A DNA stretch of 64,000 nucleotides from Arcicella rigui. GTDB taxonomy: Bacteria > Bacteroidota > Bacteroidia > Cytophagales > Spirosomataceae. Position 1 is the first letter of the stretch; every line of letters starts with the position of its first letter. Positions 26,655 through 36,300 of the stretch are shown piece by piece. The stretch covers positions 62,001-126,000 of the forward strand of contig NZ_JAYFUM010000019.1 in NCBI RefSeq assembly GCF_034929435.1, in the 5' to 3' direction. A program made the position numbers and the translations under genes. The notes under the pieces are model-generated. The model saw only the letters and a list, made by a program, of their open reading frames with translations, searched no databases and was not told where the DNA came from.

Positions 26655-27101
26655 TTTTTTAGTACTTAGTTTTTCTTCCAGCAACAAAATCTGAATCTGT
26701 AAAGATTTTATTTCAGAGCTTTTGCTTTCCAATAATTGTTTCAATAATTGTAGTTGCACTTCCAAACCTTCTACTTGTTGATGAAGTAATTTATTATGAA
26801 ACTCCAATTGCTTGATAGGAGTACTCAAATCATTATCGTTTGTAGCAAGTTTTTTTTCTTCCTGACTTTGTTTTAATTCTTCTACCGAAATAACAGAAAA
26901 GTCGAGGTTTTGTAAATTATCAAGGTTGATACCGAAATGAAGGCAAATCGCCTCACAAACATCCAAAGAAGGGAAAGTATGACCATTTTCATAATCAGAC
27001 AAAGCACTCTTGCTCACATTTAGGATTTTCCCTAAAGCTTCTAAAGTCAACTTATTTCTTTTTCTCAGAATTCTGAGATTGGCACTAAACTTACTTTCCA
27101 T
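26652..27101 (-). CDS. XRE-family regulator with C-terminal coiled coil
   Basis: 149 residues. The helix-turn-helix (about 5-60) reads LRILRKRNKLTLEALGKILN, SKSALSDYENG and FPSLDVCEAICLHFGI, a standard Cro/C1-type fold. Residues 80-149 form a leucine-rich coiled coil (HNKLLHQQVEGLEVQLQLL and so on), which probably drives dimerisation. There is no neighbouring toxin or phage gene. The target is unknown. ATG 27101 is the only sensible start. Confidence 0.9.
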   Translation of the reverse strand: MESKFSANLRILRKRNKLTLEALGKILNVSKSALSDYENGHTFPSLDVCEAICLHFGINLDNLQNLDFSVISVEELKQSQEEKKLATNDNDLSTPIKQLEFHNKLLHQQVEGLEVQLQLLKQLLESKSSEIKSLQIQILLLEEKLSTKK

Positions 27102-27194
27102 TCAATCTTGTGTATTTATATCGCAATTTAATTATTTATTGAATTCAAGAAATTCATTTTATCAACCAAGCCGATAATGATATTAAAACCAGAA

Positions 27195-27224
27195 AGGTCT
27201 CCGCAAAACCTTTCGCAGAGACCT
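27195..27224 (-). terminator. Hairpin after the 27303-27713 gene
   Basis: AGGTCTC and GAGACCT form the ends, with inner GC pairs, about 80 bases beyond the gene stop on the minus strand. The following T-rich stretch is weak. Confidence 0.5.
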
Positions 27225-27302
27225 CATGGATATTCTTTTAATCAAATAAATGAATTGTAAAATCTCATTCAATTAAGTGCTATCAGACTCAACAAGTATG
27301 GC

Positions 27303-27713
27303 TTACTCAGCATCTGCCGACCATACAATTTTTTTCTTTTTACCCACTACTAAAACTACACGAGTAGGGCTTGGTAAAAGTAATAATCTTGCATTGGCAA
27401 TTGGGTTTTCTTCTAATTCTACTTCTACGCCAGCATCCGCACCTACTTCTATTCCGCCGTCGCTGGTTTCTTTGAAAGAGCGTGCCAAATAAGCTGTTGG
27501 TAACAACACATCAGATTCTGGGCAATACTCTTTGTGAATTACTTGAAGAATATTTTCTAAATAATCACCGTATTTATCATTAAAATCGTCTTCTAAATCG
27601 TGAAGTGCTTCTTCTACATCGTCATAATCACGGTGGTCGTAGCCCATTTGGCTTAACGCAATTCTTTTTTCAAACAAAGAAAGAAGCTCTTTATCAAGTT
27701 CTTGAATATTCAT
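27303..27713 (-). CDS. Acidic conserved-type protein, unknown function
   Basis: 136 residues from ATG 27713; the longer reading frame upstream is not supported. The N-terminal half is helical and very acidic (MNIQELDKELLSLFEKRIAL; DYDDVEEALHDLEDDFNDKY). The C-terminal half has beta character with VELEENPIANARLLLLPSP and VVLVVGKKKKIVWSADAE. No known motif. The tidy layout and typical codon use suggest a real gene of the Cytophagales kind, standing alone between the XRE gene and menC. Confidence 0.7.
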   Translation of the reverse strand: MNIQELDKELLSLFEKRIALSQMGYDHRDYDDVEEALHDLEDDFNDKYGDYLENILQVIHKEYCPESDVLLPTAYLARSFKETSDGGIEVGADAGVEVELEENPIANARLLLLPSPTRVVLVVGKKKKIVWSADAE

Positions 27714-27804
27714 TGAATTAAATTTTGTAATTAAGAATGATACAAAATTGCAAAGTCCTGACTTGAATCTCAAATTTATCTTTAAAAATTTCTTACAGAA
27801 TAAA

Positions 27805-28899
27805 TTAAATCAAAAACTGCAAAGGTGCTAAATCCCAAGCATTTTGAGGGTTATGTCTAATTTTTCCTTCGTTAATTTCTAAAGGTGAAGCAATGTTGTT
27901 GTGATACAATTGCCCCGTTCCAAGTCCTTGTGGAAGTGGATTGTTAAATTCTGCCGTGAATTGTGTAATGGCATTAAGCCCCACATTCGATTCTAAAGCG
28001 GAGGTCATCCACCAACCAATTTTCAGGCGATTCGCATTTTCAATCCATTCTCTACATTGCTGAAATCCGCCTACCAATGTTGGTTTCAGAATAATGTATT
28101 GCGGCATGATTTTTTTCAAAAGCCTGTACTTGTCGGTATATTCCCGAACGCCAATCAATTCTTCATCTAAAGCAATGGGTACTGGCGTAATTTGGCAAAG
28201 TTCTGCCATAAAACTCTCGTTACCTTGGCGAATGGGCTGTTCGATAGAATGTAATTGATATTCCGAAAGTCTTTTTAGTTTTTCTACCACTTCTGCTTGC
28301 GAAAAAGCACCGTTGGCATCAACTCTCAGCGTAATTTGTTCTGCAGAGTAACTCTTGCGAATATAAGCCAGCAAATCACACTCTTTCTCAAAGTCTATCG
28401 CACCCACTTTCATCTTGATTGTATGATAACCTGCTTCCAGTTTCTGGTCGATTTGTCTGAGCATAAAATCTTTGTCGCCCATCCAAACCAGTCCATTAAT
28501 ATCAAGTTGGCGTTCTGCTCTGGCAAAAGCATTGTTGAATACTTTGCGTTTTCCGCCATTCATTAAATCGAGCATGGCGGTTTCAAAACCAAAAACTACC
28601 GAAGGAAAAGATTTATCTAATACTTGTTCAAGAATGATATTAAGATTCCAAGGATATACTTCTAATTCGAGTGTATTGAAGTTTTCGCAAATACCAAGTA
28701 GTTGGAGTTCAAAGTCGGGGCGGTCGTCGATACTTAGTCCTTTTAGCGGAGCACATTCGCCCAAACCAAAAACCGAAGGATTTTCAGAATCAAAAATCTT
28801 AACGAAGTAGCTATCTTTGTGCGTAAGCACACCCCGAGACGTTCCAGCCTCGAATTTAAAATCAAGTGTATATTTTGCAAAGACAGCTTTAAGACTCAT
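27805..28899 (-). CDS. menC: o-Succinylbenzoate synthase (enolase superfamily)
   Basis: Dehydrates SHCHC to o-succinylbenzoate in menaquinone synthesis. 364 residues with the complete enolase-superfamily set: Lys162-x-Lys164 in TIKMKVG, metal ligands Asp194 (RVDANG), Glu220 (SIEQP) and Asp245 (ALDEE), and Lys272 in LKPTLVGG. The order and spacing match MenC better than muconate or dipeptide-epimerase members, although an epimerase cannot be excluded from sequence alone. No other men gene lies nearby. It is divergent from lpxK. Confidence 0.88.
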   Translation of the reverse strand: MSLKAVFAKYTLDFKFEAGTSRGVLTHKDSYFVKIFDSENPSVFGLGECAPLKGLSIDDRPDFELQLLGICENFNTLELEVYPWNLNIILEQVLDKSFPSVVFGFETAMLDLMNGGKRKVFNNAFARAERQLDINGLVWMGDKDFMLRQIDQKLEAGYHTIKMKVGAIDFEKECDLLAYIRKSYSAEQITLRVDANGAFSQAEVVEKLKRLSEYQLHSIEQPIRQGNESFMAELCQITPVPIALDEELIGVREYTDKYRLLKKIMPQYIILKPTLVGGFQQCREWIENANRLKIGWWMTSALESNVGLNAITQFTAEFNNPLPQGLGTGQLYHNNIASPLEINEGKIRHNPQNAWDLAPLQFLI

Positions 28900-29221
28900 T
28901 TTCTGGTAAGCCCAATAATTTTATAAGAAATTTTTACTATTGTTGTTTGCCAAAATGCTAAATTCTGAGCAAGTATTTATCGACAATCGCTTGACAGCGT
29001 GCGTATTAGTAACAGTGAAAAGCTTTTAAGCAAGAATTATGCCTCGTTAAAGTTTCTTAAAAGGGATTTGAAATTAGTAAAAAGTCAGAACTCTTTATGA
29101 ATTTTACCAAGTAAAATTTTAATTTTTATTACACATTCTAATTTTCTTCATTTTTAGCTTTCAAAAAAATGCTGCTTTCGATTGGTTTTGTAGCCTTTTT
29201 TTGAAAAATATTCGGTAATAT
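28900..29221. other. Divergent promoter region of menC and lpxK, nothing specific seen
   Basis: 322 bases between divergent start codons, AT-rich. It must contain both promoters, but I find no exact TAnnTTTG with a matching -33 element, no strong inverted repeat and no ORF. Confidence 0.45.
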
Positions 29222-30295
29222 ATGTCAGGTATTCATAGTATTTTACGCTTTATTCTTTTGCCATTTTCGCTACTTTACGGATTAATTACTGATGTACGAA
29301 ACTTTTTGTATGATAAAAATATCTTTCAGGTGACGGTTTTCGATAAAGTAATTATTAATGTCGGAAATTTAACCGTTGGCGGAACAGGAAAAAGCCCACA
29401 CGTAGAGTATTTAATTCGTTTATTATATCCCAAATTTCATTTAGTAAGTCTCAGCCGTGGTTATGGACGCAAAACCAAAGGCTTTATCATTGCTGACCAA
29501 TCGGCAACTGCCGAAAGTATTGGCGACGAACCTATGCAATTTCACCAAAAGTTTCAAAATGAAGTACAAGTAACTGTTGGCGAAAAACGTGCTGAGGCAC
29601 TGACTAAAATATACGAAAAGTTACCTTTTACAGACATCGTGATTTTGGATGATGCTTTTCAGCACAGAGCCGTAAAAGCTTCTTTGAATATTGTACTGAT
29701 GGATTTTTCAAGACCTATTTATGAAGATTTCACTTTTCCTGCTGGTCGCCTCCGTGAACGCCGACATGGAGCAAAAAGAGCCGATATTTTGATTGTGACC
29801 AAATGTCCAAACGATTTATCAAAGACAGCACAAGAGCAAATTCAGCATCAATTGAAACCTTATTTAAAAGCAACAACGCCCATTTTCTTTACAGGAATTC
29901 AGTACTCTACACCGAAGCCTTTGTTTGAAAACACAAGTAAAGCTTTTTCAAATACACTTTTGTTAGTTTCGGGTATTGCGAATCCAAAACCTTTTGAAGC
30001 ATATTGTCGGAAACAGTTTAGAGTAATCAAGCATTTGACTTTTAAAGACCATCATCTTTTTACAGAAAAAGATATTCCTGAAATGGTTGATACTTTTAAA
30101 CATATCCAAAGCGAAGAAAAGGGTATTTTAATGACAGAAAAAGACATGGTAAAATTTAAGAAATTCATTAAACATGAAGCTTTGCAAGAAATACCGCTCT
30201 TTTATTTGCCCATTGAAATCTATTTTTTGAATCAAGCTCAACAAGAATTCAATGACTTAATTTTGCAGCATATCAGCACTGAGAGTAATCCTTAA
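29222..30295 (+). CDS. lpxK: Tetraacyldisaccharide 4'-kinase
   Basis: Phosphorylates the lipid A disaccharide at the inner membrane. 357 residues: an N-terminal membrane helix (about 8-25), Walker A VGNLTVGGTGKSPH (47-60), SRGYGRKTKGF, and VILDDAFQHRAVKASLNIVL (Asp-Asp of Walker B and the family DGFQH-type motif, here DAFQH), then FPAGRLRERRHGAKRADI. All match LpxK. It implies that the organism makes lipid A. A weak hairpin (GTAAAGTC/GACTTTAC, 30326-30353) follows. Confidence 0.95.
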   Translation: MSGIHSILRFILLPFSLLYGLITDVRNFLYDKNIFQVTVFDKVIINVGNLTVGGTGKSPHVEYLIRLLYPKFHLVSLSRGYGRKTKGFIIADQSATAESIGDEPMQFHQKFQNEVQVTVGEKRAEALTKIYEKLPFTDIVILDDAFQHRAVKASLNIVLMDFSRPIYEDFTFPAGRLRERRHGAKRADILIVTKCPNDLSKTAQEQIQHQLKPYLKATTPIFFTGIQYSTPKPLFENTSKAFSNTLLLVSGIANPKPFEAYCRKQFRVIKHLTFKDHHLFTEKDIPEMVDTFKHIQSEEKGILMTEKDMVKFKKFIKHEALQEIPLFYLPIEIYFLNQAQQEFNDLILQHISTESNP

Positions 30296-30382
30296 AAATT
30301 ATTTAATGTTGAAACCTCTTCTGTAAAGTCAATCTTGCGAATAGACTTTACCGCTTTCACCTTTTTTGATTAATTTTGTATC

Positions 30383-32398
30383 GTGAATTTTAAAAGATAT
30401 ATCCTGACTTTCTTCGGACTTCTTATTTCAGAAGTCTTATTAGCTCAAATTTCCAGCGATTTTGGTACTGGAAATTCGACAAACAATACTTTCCCCAAAA
30501 CGAACAGTACCACTACTACCGCCAAAAAAGGCAGTAGAAGAGGTGGACTGGATGATTCTACCAAGGTAATTTATGGGCCAACTTCCACAAAGTACTTTTT
30601 GGAAGAAGATGTTTTCAATAATAGAAAGAAACTTTATACCATCGACACCACTTTGGGCGAAGGACATAATTTTAATTTTGTTCAGCGAAACCGTAATCTC
30701 TATCAAGATTTAGGAAATATGGGAACGGCGATTCGTCCTATTTTCTTTAAAGCTCCCGAGCAAATCGGTACAATGCTGGGCTACGATGCGTATTCACTTT
30801 ATTCTTTCAAACCCAACCAAGTACGCTATTATAATACTCGTTCGCCCTTTTCAAACTTGGTGTATGTAACAGGCGGAAACGAACAAGATTTACTTCAATT
30901 TGAACTCAGTAGAAACGTAGATTCTCTTTGGAATTTTAGTATCAATTTACAAAGAATTGTAGGAAATAAGCAGTTGGTTAGCTCTACTTCAAGTTCAAAC
31001 AAAAATGCAATGGGTCATTGGGATTTTATGGTGCATACCAATTATCAAACCCGCAACAAGAAGTATCAATTATTGGCTTATGCCAATTTATCCGATCATA
31101 ATTCTAATGATGAAGGTGGCGTATTACCACAAGGAAGAACTTATGATGTAATACTTCAACAAAGTAACAATGCCTCCATTTTAGCAAATGCTGCTACAAG
31201 AGATAAATTTTACAATCTTCATCTATATCACGAATACGTTGGCTACAAGGCTTTTCAAGTATATCAAGTACTTGATTTTCAGACCCGAAAAGTACAATTC
31301 AGAGACCCAGATTATGTAGCAAACTGGACAAGTGGCTTTTATCCAATTGCTTATGATACTTTAGGGAAAGCTTCACGCTACACAACCGATGCCACAGTAA
31401 CCAACAAAATGAAGTTGGATTCGCTTTACAACGAAAATAGTTACAGCATTTTTGAACATAAATCTGGTATCAAAGGCTTTTACAGAGGTTTTAATTATCG
31501 TTTGCATTTACGTCAGCGTTTCTTTGGTTTTAGTAATCCATTGTATAATTATAGCATCAATAAAAACGAAAACTTCTTGGGCGTTTGGCTGAATCAGTAC
31601 TTCAAAGACAGCACAAGAGCTTTTGCAGAAGTCGAGTATTTGCTAACAGGAAGTGATTTTAAACTCAATGTTGAATTTCAAGGAAAGTGGCTTAATATTG
31701 GCGGAAAAGCCATGTCCACATCGCCAACTTTGGTGCAACAGGTAATGTTCAACGATGGATTTCGATGGGATAAAAACACAAGTTCTTTCGTCACTACTTC
31801 GGGCATTAGCAATAATATGCAAACTTATACGGCTTATGCTTCGGCGAGTCCGAAGTTTGGGAATTTAGTCCTTCGTCCCAGTGCTGATATTACTTTAATC
31901 AATAGTTATATTTATTACGATACTTTGGCATTTGTAAAACAAGCCAGTTCGGACATTGGTATTTTTAGAGCAGGCATGGGCTTGGATTGGAAAAAAGGAA
32001 GATTTTCGACGACCAATCAATTGTATTTAACCACTACAACTGGCCCAGATGTAATCAGAATTCCGAAGATATTTGCTAATTCACGTTTGGCATTTGATTT
32101 ATTGTACAAAAAGAAACTCTTTATTCATACAGGTTTAGAGCTTCATTATAAATCAAATTATTATGCTGATGGCTATATGCCAGCCATTCAGCAGTTTCAT
32201 TTGCAAGATACTCAGCTTATCAAAGGCTATGTACAAGCTGATGTTTTTGCCGATATGCGAATCAATAGAGTACGTTTATTTGTCAAATTTGCTAATGTAG
32301 CACAAGGAATTTTAGGAAATGGCTATTACGCAGCCCCCGGTTTCGCAGGAATGGGCAGAACATTTGGCTTTGGCTTGCAGTGGTTGCTTTTTGACTAA
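30383..32398 (+). CDS. Putative outer-membrane porin (Bacteroidota large porin type)
   Basis: 671 residues from GTG 30383, which is the only start that keeps the signal peptide (MNFKRYILTFFGLLISEVLLAQ without its first letters repeated elsewhere). A Ser/Thr/Asn-rich, low-complexity stretch follows to about residue 50. The remainder is a long run of amphipathic beta strands rich in Tyr, Phe and Asn, ending FGFGLQWLLFD with an aromatic/hydrophobic C-terminus as barrel proteins have. There is no plug domain. It fits the putative porin family of Bacteroidota; the cargo is unknown. Upstream is lpxK, also an envelope gene. Confidence 0.75.
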   Translation: MNFKRYILTFFGLLISEVLLAQISSDFGTGNSTNNTFPKTNSTTTTAKKGSRRGGLDDSTKVIYGPTSTKYFLEEDVFNNRKKLYTIDTTLGEGHNFNFVQRNRNLYQDLGNMGTAIRPIFFKAPEQIGTMLGYDAYSLYSFKPNQVRYYNTRSPFSNLVYVTGGNEQDLLQFELSRNVDSLWNFSINLQRIVGNKQLVSSTSSSNKNAMGHWDFMVHTNYQTRNKKYQLLAYANLSDHNSNDEGGVLPQGRTYDVILQQSNNASILANAATRDKFYNLHLYHEYVGYKAFQVYQVLDFQTRKVQFRDPDYVANWTSGFYPIAYDTLGKASRYTTDATVTNKMKLDSLYNENSYSIFEHKSGIKGFYRGFNYRLHLRQRFFGFSNPLYNYSINKNENFLGVWLNQYFKDSTRAFAEVEYLLTGSDFKLNVEFQGKWLNIGGKAMSTSPTLVQQVMFNDGFRWDKNTSSFVTTSGISNNMQTYTAYASASPKFGNLVLRPSADITLINSYIYYDTLAFVKQASSDIGIFRAGMGLDWKKGRFSTTNQLYLTTTTGPDVIRIPKIFANSRLAFDLLYKKKLFIHTGLELHYKSNYYADGYMPAIQQFHLQDTQLIKGYVQADVFADMRINRVRLFVKFANVAQGILGNGYYAAPGFAGMGRTFGFGLQWLLFD

Positions 32399-32538
32399 TT
32401 AGTGAATGAGTAAATTGTGAATTAGTGAGTTGCTTTTTTAATTACTATTCAATAATTATCAATTTTATAATCACGACTCTCTAAATCACAAATTAAAAAA
32501 ATCACTAAATCACCACTCACAATTCACAATTTCAAAAT
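32399..32538. repeat. Low-complexity inverted spacer (GTGAATTAGTGAG-type)
   Basis: The left part reads GTGAATGAGTAAATTGTGAA and similar; the right part carries the complementary sense (ATCACTAAATCACCACTCAC, then AATTCACAATTT). The two can pair imperfectly. The same word family appears at 8003-8038, 13740-13770, 37080-37105 and 37808-37840. Confidence 0.6.
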
Positions 32539-33156
32539 ATGACCAACGAACAAAAACAATACGCTACAAAAACGATGTTAGGTTTAAAACTCCCAACTGA
32601 CCCACGTTGGGTAAATATTGCCGAAAAAAATATTGAAGAAATCTTAATCGACCACGCTTATTGCGAGCAGAAAGCGGCTTCGTCTTGTATTTCACTAATC
32701 ATTCAATTTCCTGAAAAAGAAAAACTCAGAGAAGTATTGATGCCTGTGGTTTCGGAAGAATGGGCTCATTTTAGAATGGTGATTAAAGAATTAGATAAAC
32801 GTGGCTTGGCTTTGGGGAATCCTCGCAAAGATTTATATATACATCAATTATATGAAGGGATGCGTCGTGGTGGTTCTCGTGAAGAACAATTGGGTGAAAG
32901 ATTATTTATGAATGCCCTCATTGAAGCTCGTAGTTGCGAACGTTTTAGATTACTTTCTTTAGAAATTTCAGATGTAAATCTCAGAGAATTTTATCATGAA
33001 TTGATGATTTCGGAAGCGGGACATTACGTCAATTTTATCGACCTTGCCAAAGAGTACTTGCCTGAAACTTACGTTAAACAACGTTGGAATGAATGGCTGG
33101 AAATGGAAGCAAATATTATGAAAAATTTGGAGATGAGAGGGGATAGGGTGCATTAA
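32539..33156 (+). CDS. miaE: tRNA-(ms2io6A)-hydroxylase
   Basis: A di-iron monooxygenase that hydroxylates the ms2i6A37 base of tRNAs. 205 residues, all helical, ferritin-like. The iron ligand motifs are visible in order: HAYCEQKAASSCISLI, EEWAHFRMVIKEL (E-x-x-H), ALIEARSCERFRLL and MISEAGHYVNFIDLAKEY (E-x-x-H). The length is normal for Bacteroidota, shorter than the enterobacterial enzyme. It needs O2, in line with HemF. It is a single-gene unit in low-complexity flanks. Confidence 0.92.
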   Translation: MTNEQKQYATKTMLGLKLPTDPRWVNIAEKNIEEILIDHAYCEQKAASSCISLIIQFPEKEKLREVLMPVVSEEWAHFRMVIKELDKRGLALGNPRKDLYIHQLYEGMRRGGSREEQLGERLFMNALIEARSCERFRLLSLEISDVNLREFYHELMISEAGHYVNFIDLAKEYLPETYVKQRWNEWLEMEANIMKNLEMRGDRVH

Positions 33157-33345
33157 ATTGAGGACTTTAGGATTTTGAACTTTAAGACTTTAGGACAAAA
33201 GATTTTTTAGATTTTAGGACTTTAAGACAAAAAATAGATGCAAGAGATAAGAAAATAGACTCAATAAAATCTGAAATCTAAAACCCAAGTTCCAAATTCC
33301 GAAATCCGAAATCCGATAGCTCACCGCTCATTGCTTAAAACTAAA
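33157..33345. repeat. Low-complexity GACTTTAGGA-type spacer
   Basis: Contains GGACTTTAGGATTTTGAACT, TTTAAGACTTTAGGACAAAA and later AATTCCGAAATCCGAAATCC. Related to 20136-20365 and 43866-44070. No ORF or promoter recognised. Confidence 0.7.
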
Positions 33346-33352
33346 AGCTACT

Positions 33353-36300
33353 ATGCAAACTTTCCTCGACCAAGCCGCTGAATATATTTTTAAACAACAT
33401 TCCCTCAATCAGCTTAGTCGGGTTTGTATCGTGATTCCTTCTCGACGTGGGGTTTTGTACTTCAAAGATGCTTTGGCGAAGCTTTCTGATAAACCTTTTT
33501 TAGCTCCTGATGTACTGGCTATCGACGATTTTGTGAATACGATGACGGGCGTTCGCCAAATCGACCAAGTGGCTTTGTTGTTTGAATTGTACGATGTTTT
33601 TAAGGAAATTGACCCGAACGTTGTCTTTGAAAGATTCATGACTTGGGCAAGTACTTTGTTGAATGATTTTGATAAAATCGACCAATATTTAGTAGATGCC
33701 AAAGCTTTGTTTGCTTATATGTCGGAAGCCAAAGCCATTGAACGTTGGCAAATGCAATTGGGAGAGTCGCAAAGAGATAGAAAACTACAAACCGACCGCA
33801 CCGACCGTTACTTCAAACTTTTCGAGAATATTTTTTCGGTTTATCAAAACCTTCGTCAGCGTTTGGCAGACAAGGGTTTACATTACCGTGGAATGGCTTA
33901 TCGTGAATTAGCCGAAAATGTTGAAAAATATATTTTAAGCAAAGAGCGTCACACAAAATATTACTTCGTGGGTTTTAATGCCTTGAGTGATGCCGAAGAA
34001 AAAATCATTCGTACTTTATTAAAAAGAAAAGGTTTTGCCGAGACCCTTTGGGATTCAGACGCTTATTATCTCTACAATAAAGACCAAAAAGCAGGAAACT
34101 GGCTTCGTTATTACAAAAATGGCGATGAGAAAAATGGTATTACTCCTCTTTTTAATGAAGAATGGAAATGGCAGTCGGATGAATTATTAAAGGGTAAAAA
34201 GAAGATTCAAATTATTGGTGTAGCCAATGCCAGTGTACAAGCGAAAGTAGCAGGACATATTTTTAAGGATTGGGAAAATACTTCAAAAACAGATGCAATA
34301 ATTCCTAAATCGCAAACGGCAATTGTTTTGGGTGATGAGAATTTATTAGTACCTGTGATGAATTCTTTAGATGAATCAGTCAAAGATTTTAACGTCACGA
34401 TGGGGCTTTCTTTGCGAAATTCTATGCTTTTTACCTTGGTTGATGCTCTTTTTGAATTGCAAAAGAATTTAGTAGAATTCAAAACAGAAGATGGCGGAAC
34501 GGTAAAAATTCCAAAATTCTCACATCGACAAATTGTAAGGGTACTGAATCATCCTTTTTTGAGGCGGTATGAGTTGATAAGGTTTAAACCTCACCCCCCT
34601 GTCCCCTCTCCTTCTGAGAGGGGGAGCAATACGGCTTTTGAAGATTCTACTCTTAATGAAGAGCAGAATCTTCAAAAGAAAAGTACTGCAAATATTGAAG
34701 GTAAACCTTCCAATCCATCGGAAGAAAACACCCCCTCTCAGAAGGAGAGGGGGCTGGGGGGTGAGGTTTCTAAACTTTTCACCACCGATGCCCAAACATG
34801 GAAATACCTAAAACCTTTTGCAAGAGAAAACCGCATTGAATCTACCAAAGCAGAGGAATTATTATGGCAACTCCTTCGGAACAGACAGTTTGAAAACTAT
34901 AAGTTCAGAAGACAGCATGCTGTTTTGGGCTATATCGTCGATTTTATTAATATCGAACATAGCTTAATTATAGAACTGGATGGGGAAATTCATGAGAAAG
35001 ATGATAATCCAAAATACGATACTTACCGAACACAAGAATTAAATCAACTTGGCTATAAAGTACTTCGCTTTAAAAATGAAGAGGTGTTGGAAAATGTTCA
35101 GGGGGTACTGGATGAGATATTGAGGGTAATTAGAGGAGGAGAACCGAAACCTCACCCCCCAACCCCCTCTCCTGTTGAGAGGGGGAGCTTTTCTTCTTTT
35201 GAAGATGCGGCTCTTAATAAAGAAGAGCCGCATCTTCAAAAGAAAAGAGCTACAAATATTGAATATAAACCTTCCAATCCATCGAAAGAAAACACCCCCT
35301 CTCAACAGGAGAAGGGGCTGGGGGGTGAGGTTAAAACTGAGGTTGAAAACCCCATCCGCAAAACCCTCCGTGAAATCACTGAAAGAAATCGTGTTTTTCT
35401 TAGCTCAAAAGAGCTTTTAGAAATTGCTAAAAATGAACCACTTTTTGAAAGTATTTTTAAACATTGGTACAATAAACCCAAAAATGCAGTTAAGTGTTTT
35501 TATGAGTTAATCGACTTATTAAGAGAAGTTTATAAAGAAAATCAAGATGCTATTGAGACGGAATATCTCTATCAATTTTACTTGATTTTACAAAGAATGG
35601 AAGTGATTCTGGATGAACGTGGCGACACCGTTAGTATCCGCAGTTTCAAAACTTTCTTGTATGAATTGATAAAACAAACCAAAATTCCTTTTGAATCTGA
35701 AACGGATGAAAGTTTACAAATCATGGGAATGTTGGAAACCCGTACCCTTGATTTTGAAAAAGTAATCATTTTGTCGGTCAATGAAAAAACACTTCCGCAA
35801 GGCAAAAGACAAAATACTTTAATTCCTTTTGATGCCCTCAGCGACCCACAATTTAATTTACCTACGCACAATCACGCCGATGCCGTAATGGCTTACCACT
35901 TTTTTAGGCTCATGCAGCGAGCTAAAGAAGTAGTACTTGTCCATGTTTTGCCTTCGGATACTTATGGGGCTGGCGAGAAAAGTCGCTTTATTTTACAGAT
36001 TGAGCATGAGTTATCCAAGCTAAATCCTAACCTTGACATTACTTATCCGAATGTGAAATTTATTGGTTTGGAAGAAACTGAGGATAAAGAAGAAACACCT
36101 TTGTTGATTCAAAAAACAACCGATATTTTGGCATTTATTGAACAAGAAATTACTGAAAAAGGAATTTTCCCTTCTCAGATGAATCAGTTTTTGGATTGTT
36201 CACTCAAGTATTATTTTACACGCATTGCAGGAATTGCTCAGGAAGAGGAAGTAGAAGAGAAAATCGGCGTTGACACTTTTGGGAATTGGATTCATAAAAC

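Larger units (their letters stand above)
34587..35332 (+). mobile_element. Composite insertion: palindrome, DUF559 domain, palindrome
   Basis: A block of about 746 bp inside the AddB-like gene. The two outer elements are homologous and lie in the same orientation and reading frame; the DUF559 segment lies between them. Sequence on either side (FLRRYELIRF before, NPIRKTLREITERNRVFLSS after) reads as continuous nuclease sequence, which is why I take the block as inserted. The mobility mechanism is not visible; there is no transposase in it. The limits are those of the palindromes and could be off by a few bases. Confidence 0.75.

Noticed and set aside
30371..30378. TAATTTTG as promoter of the putative porin
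   Set aside because: It is an exact -7 match but lies only five bases before the GTG start, which would give a leaderless message, and no -33 element is seen. Left as a coincidence.
34587..35332. Intein in the AddB-like protein
   Set aside because: No Hint-domain features: no N-terminal Cys/Ser block, no C-terminal His-Asn, and the insert ends are proline/serine-rich palindrome-encoded text.
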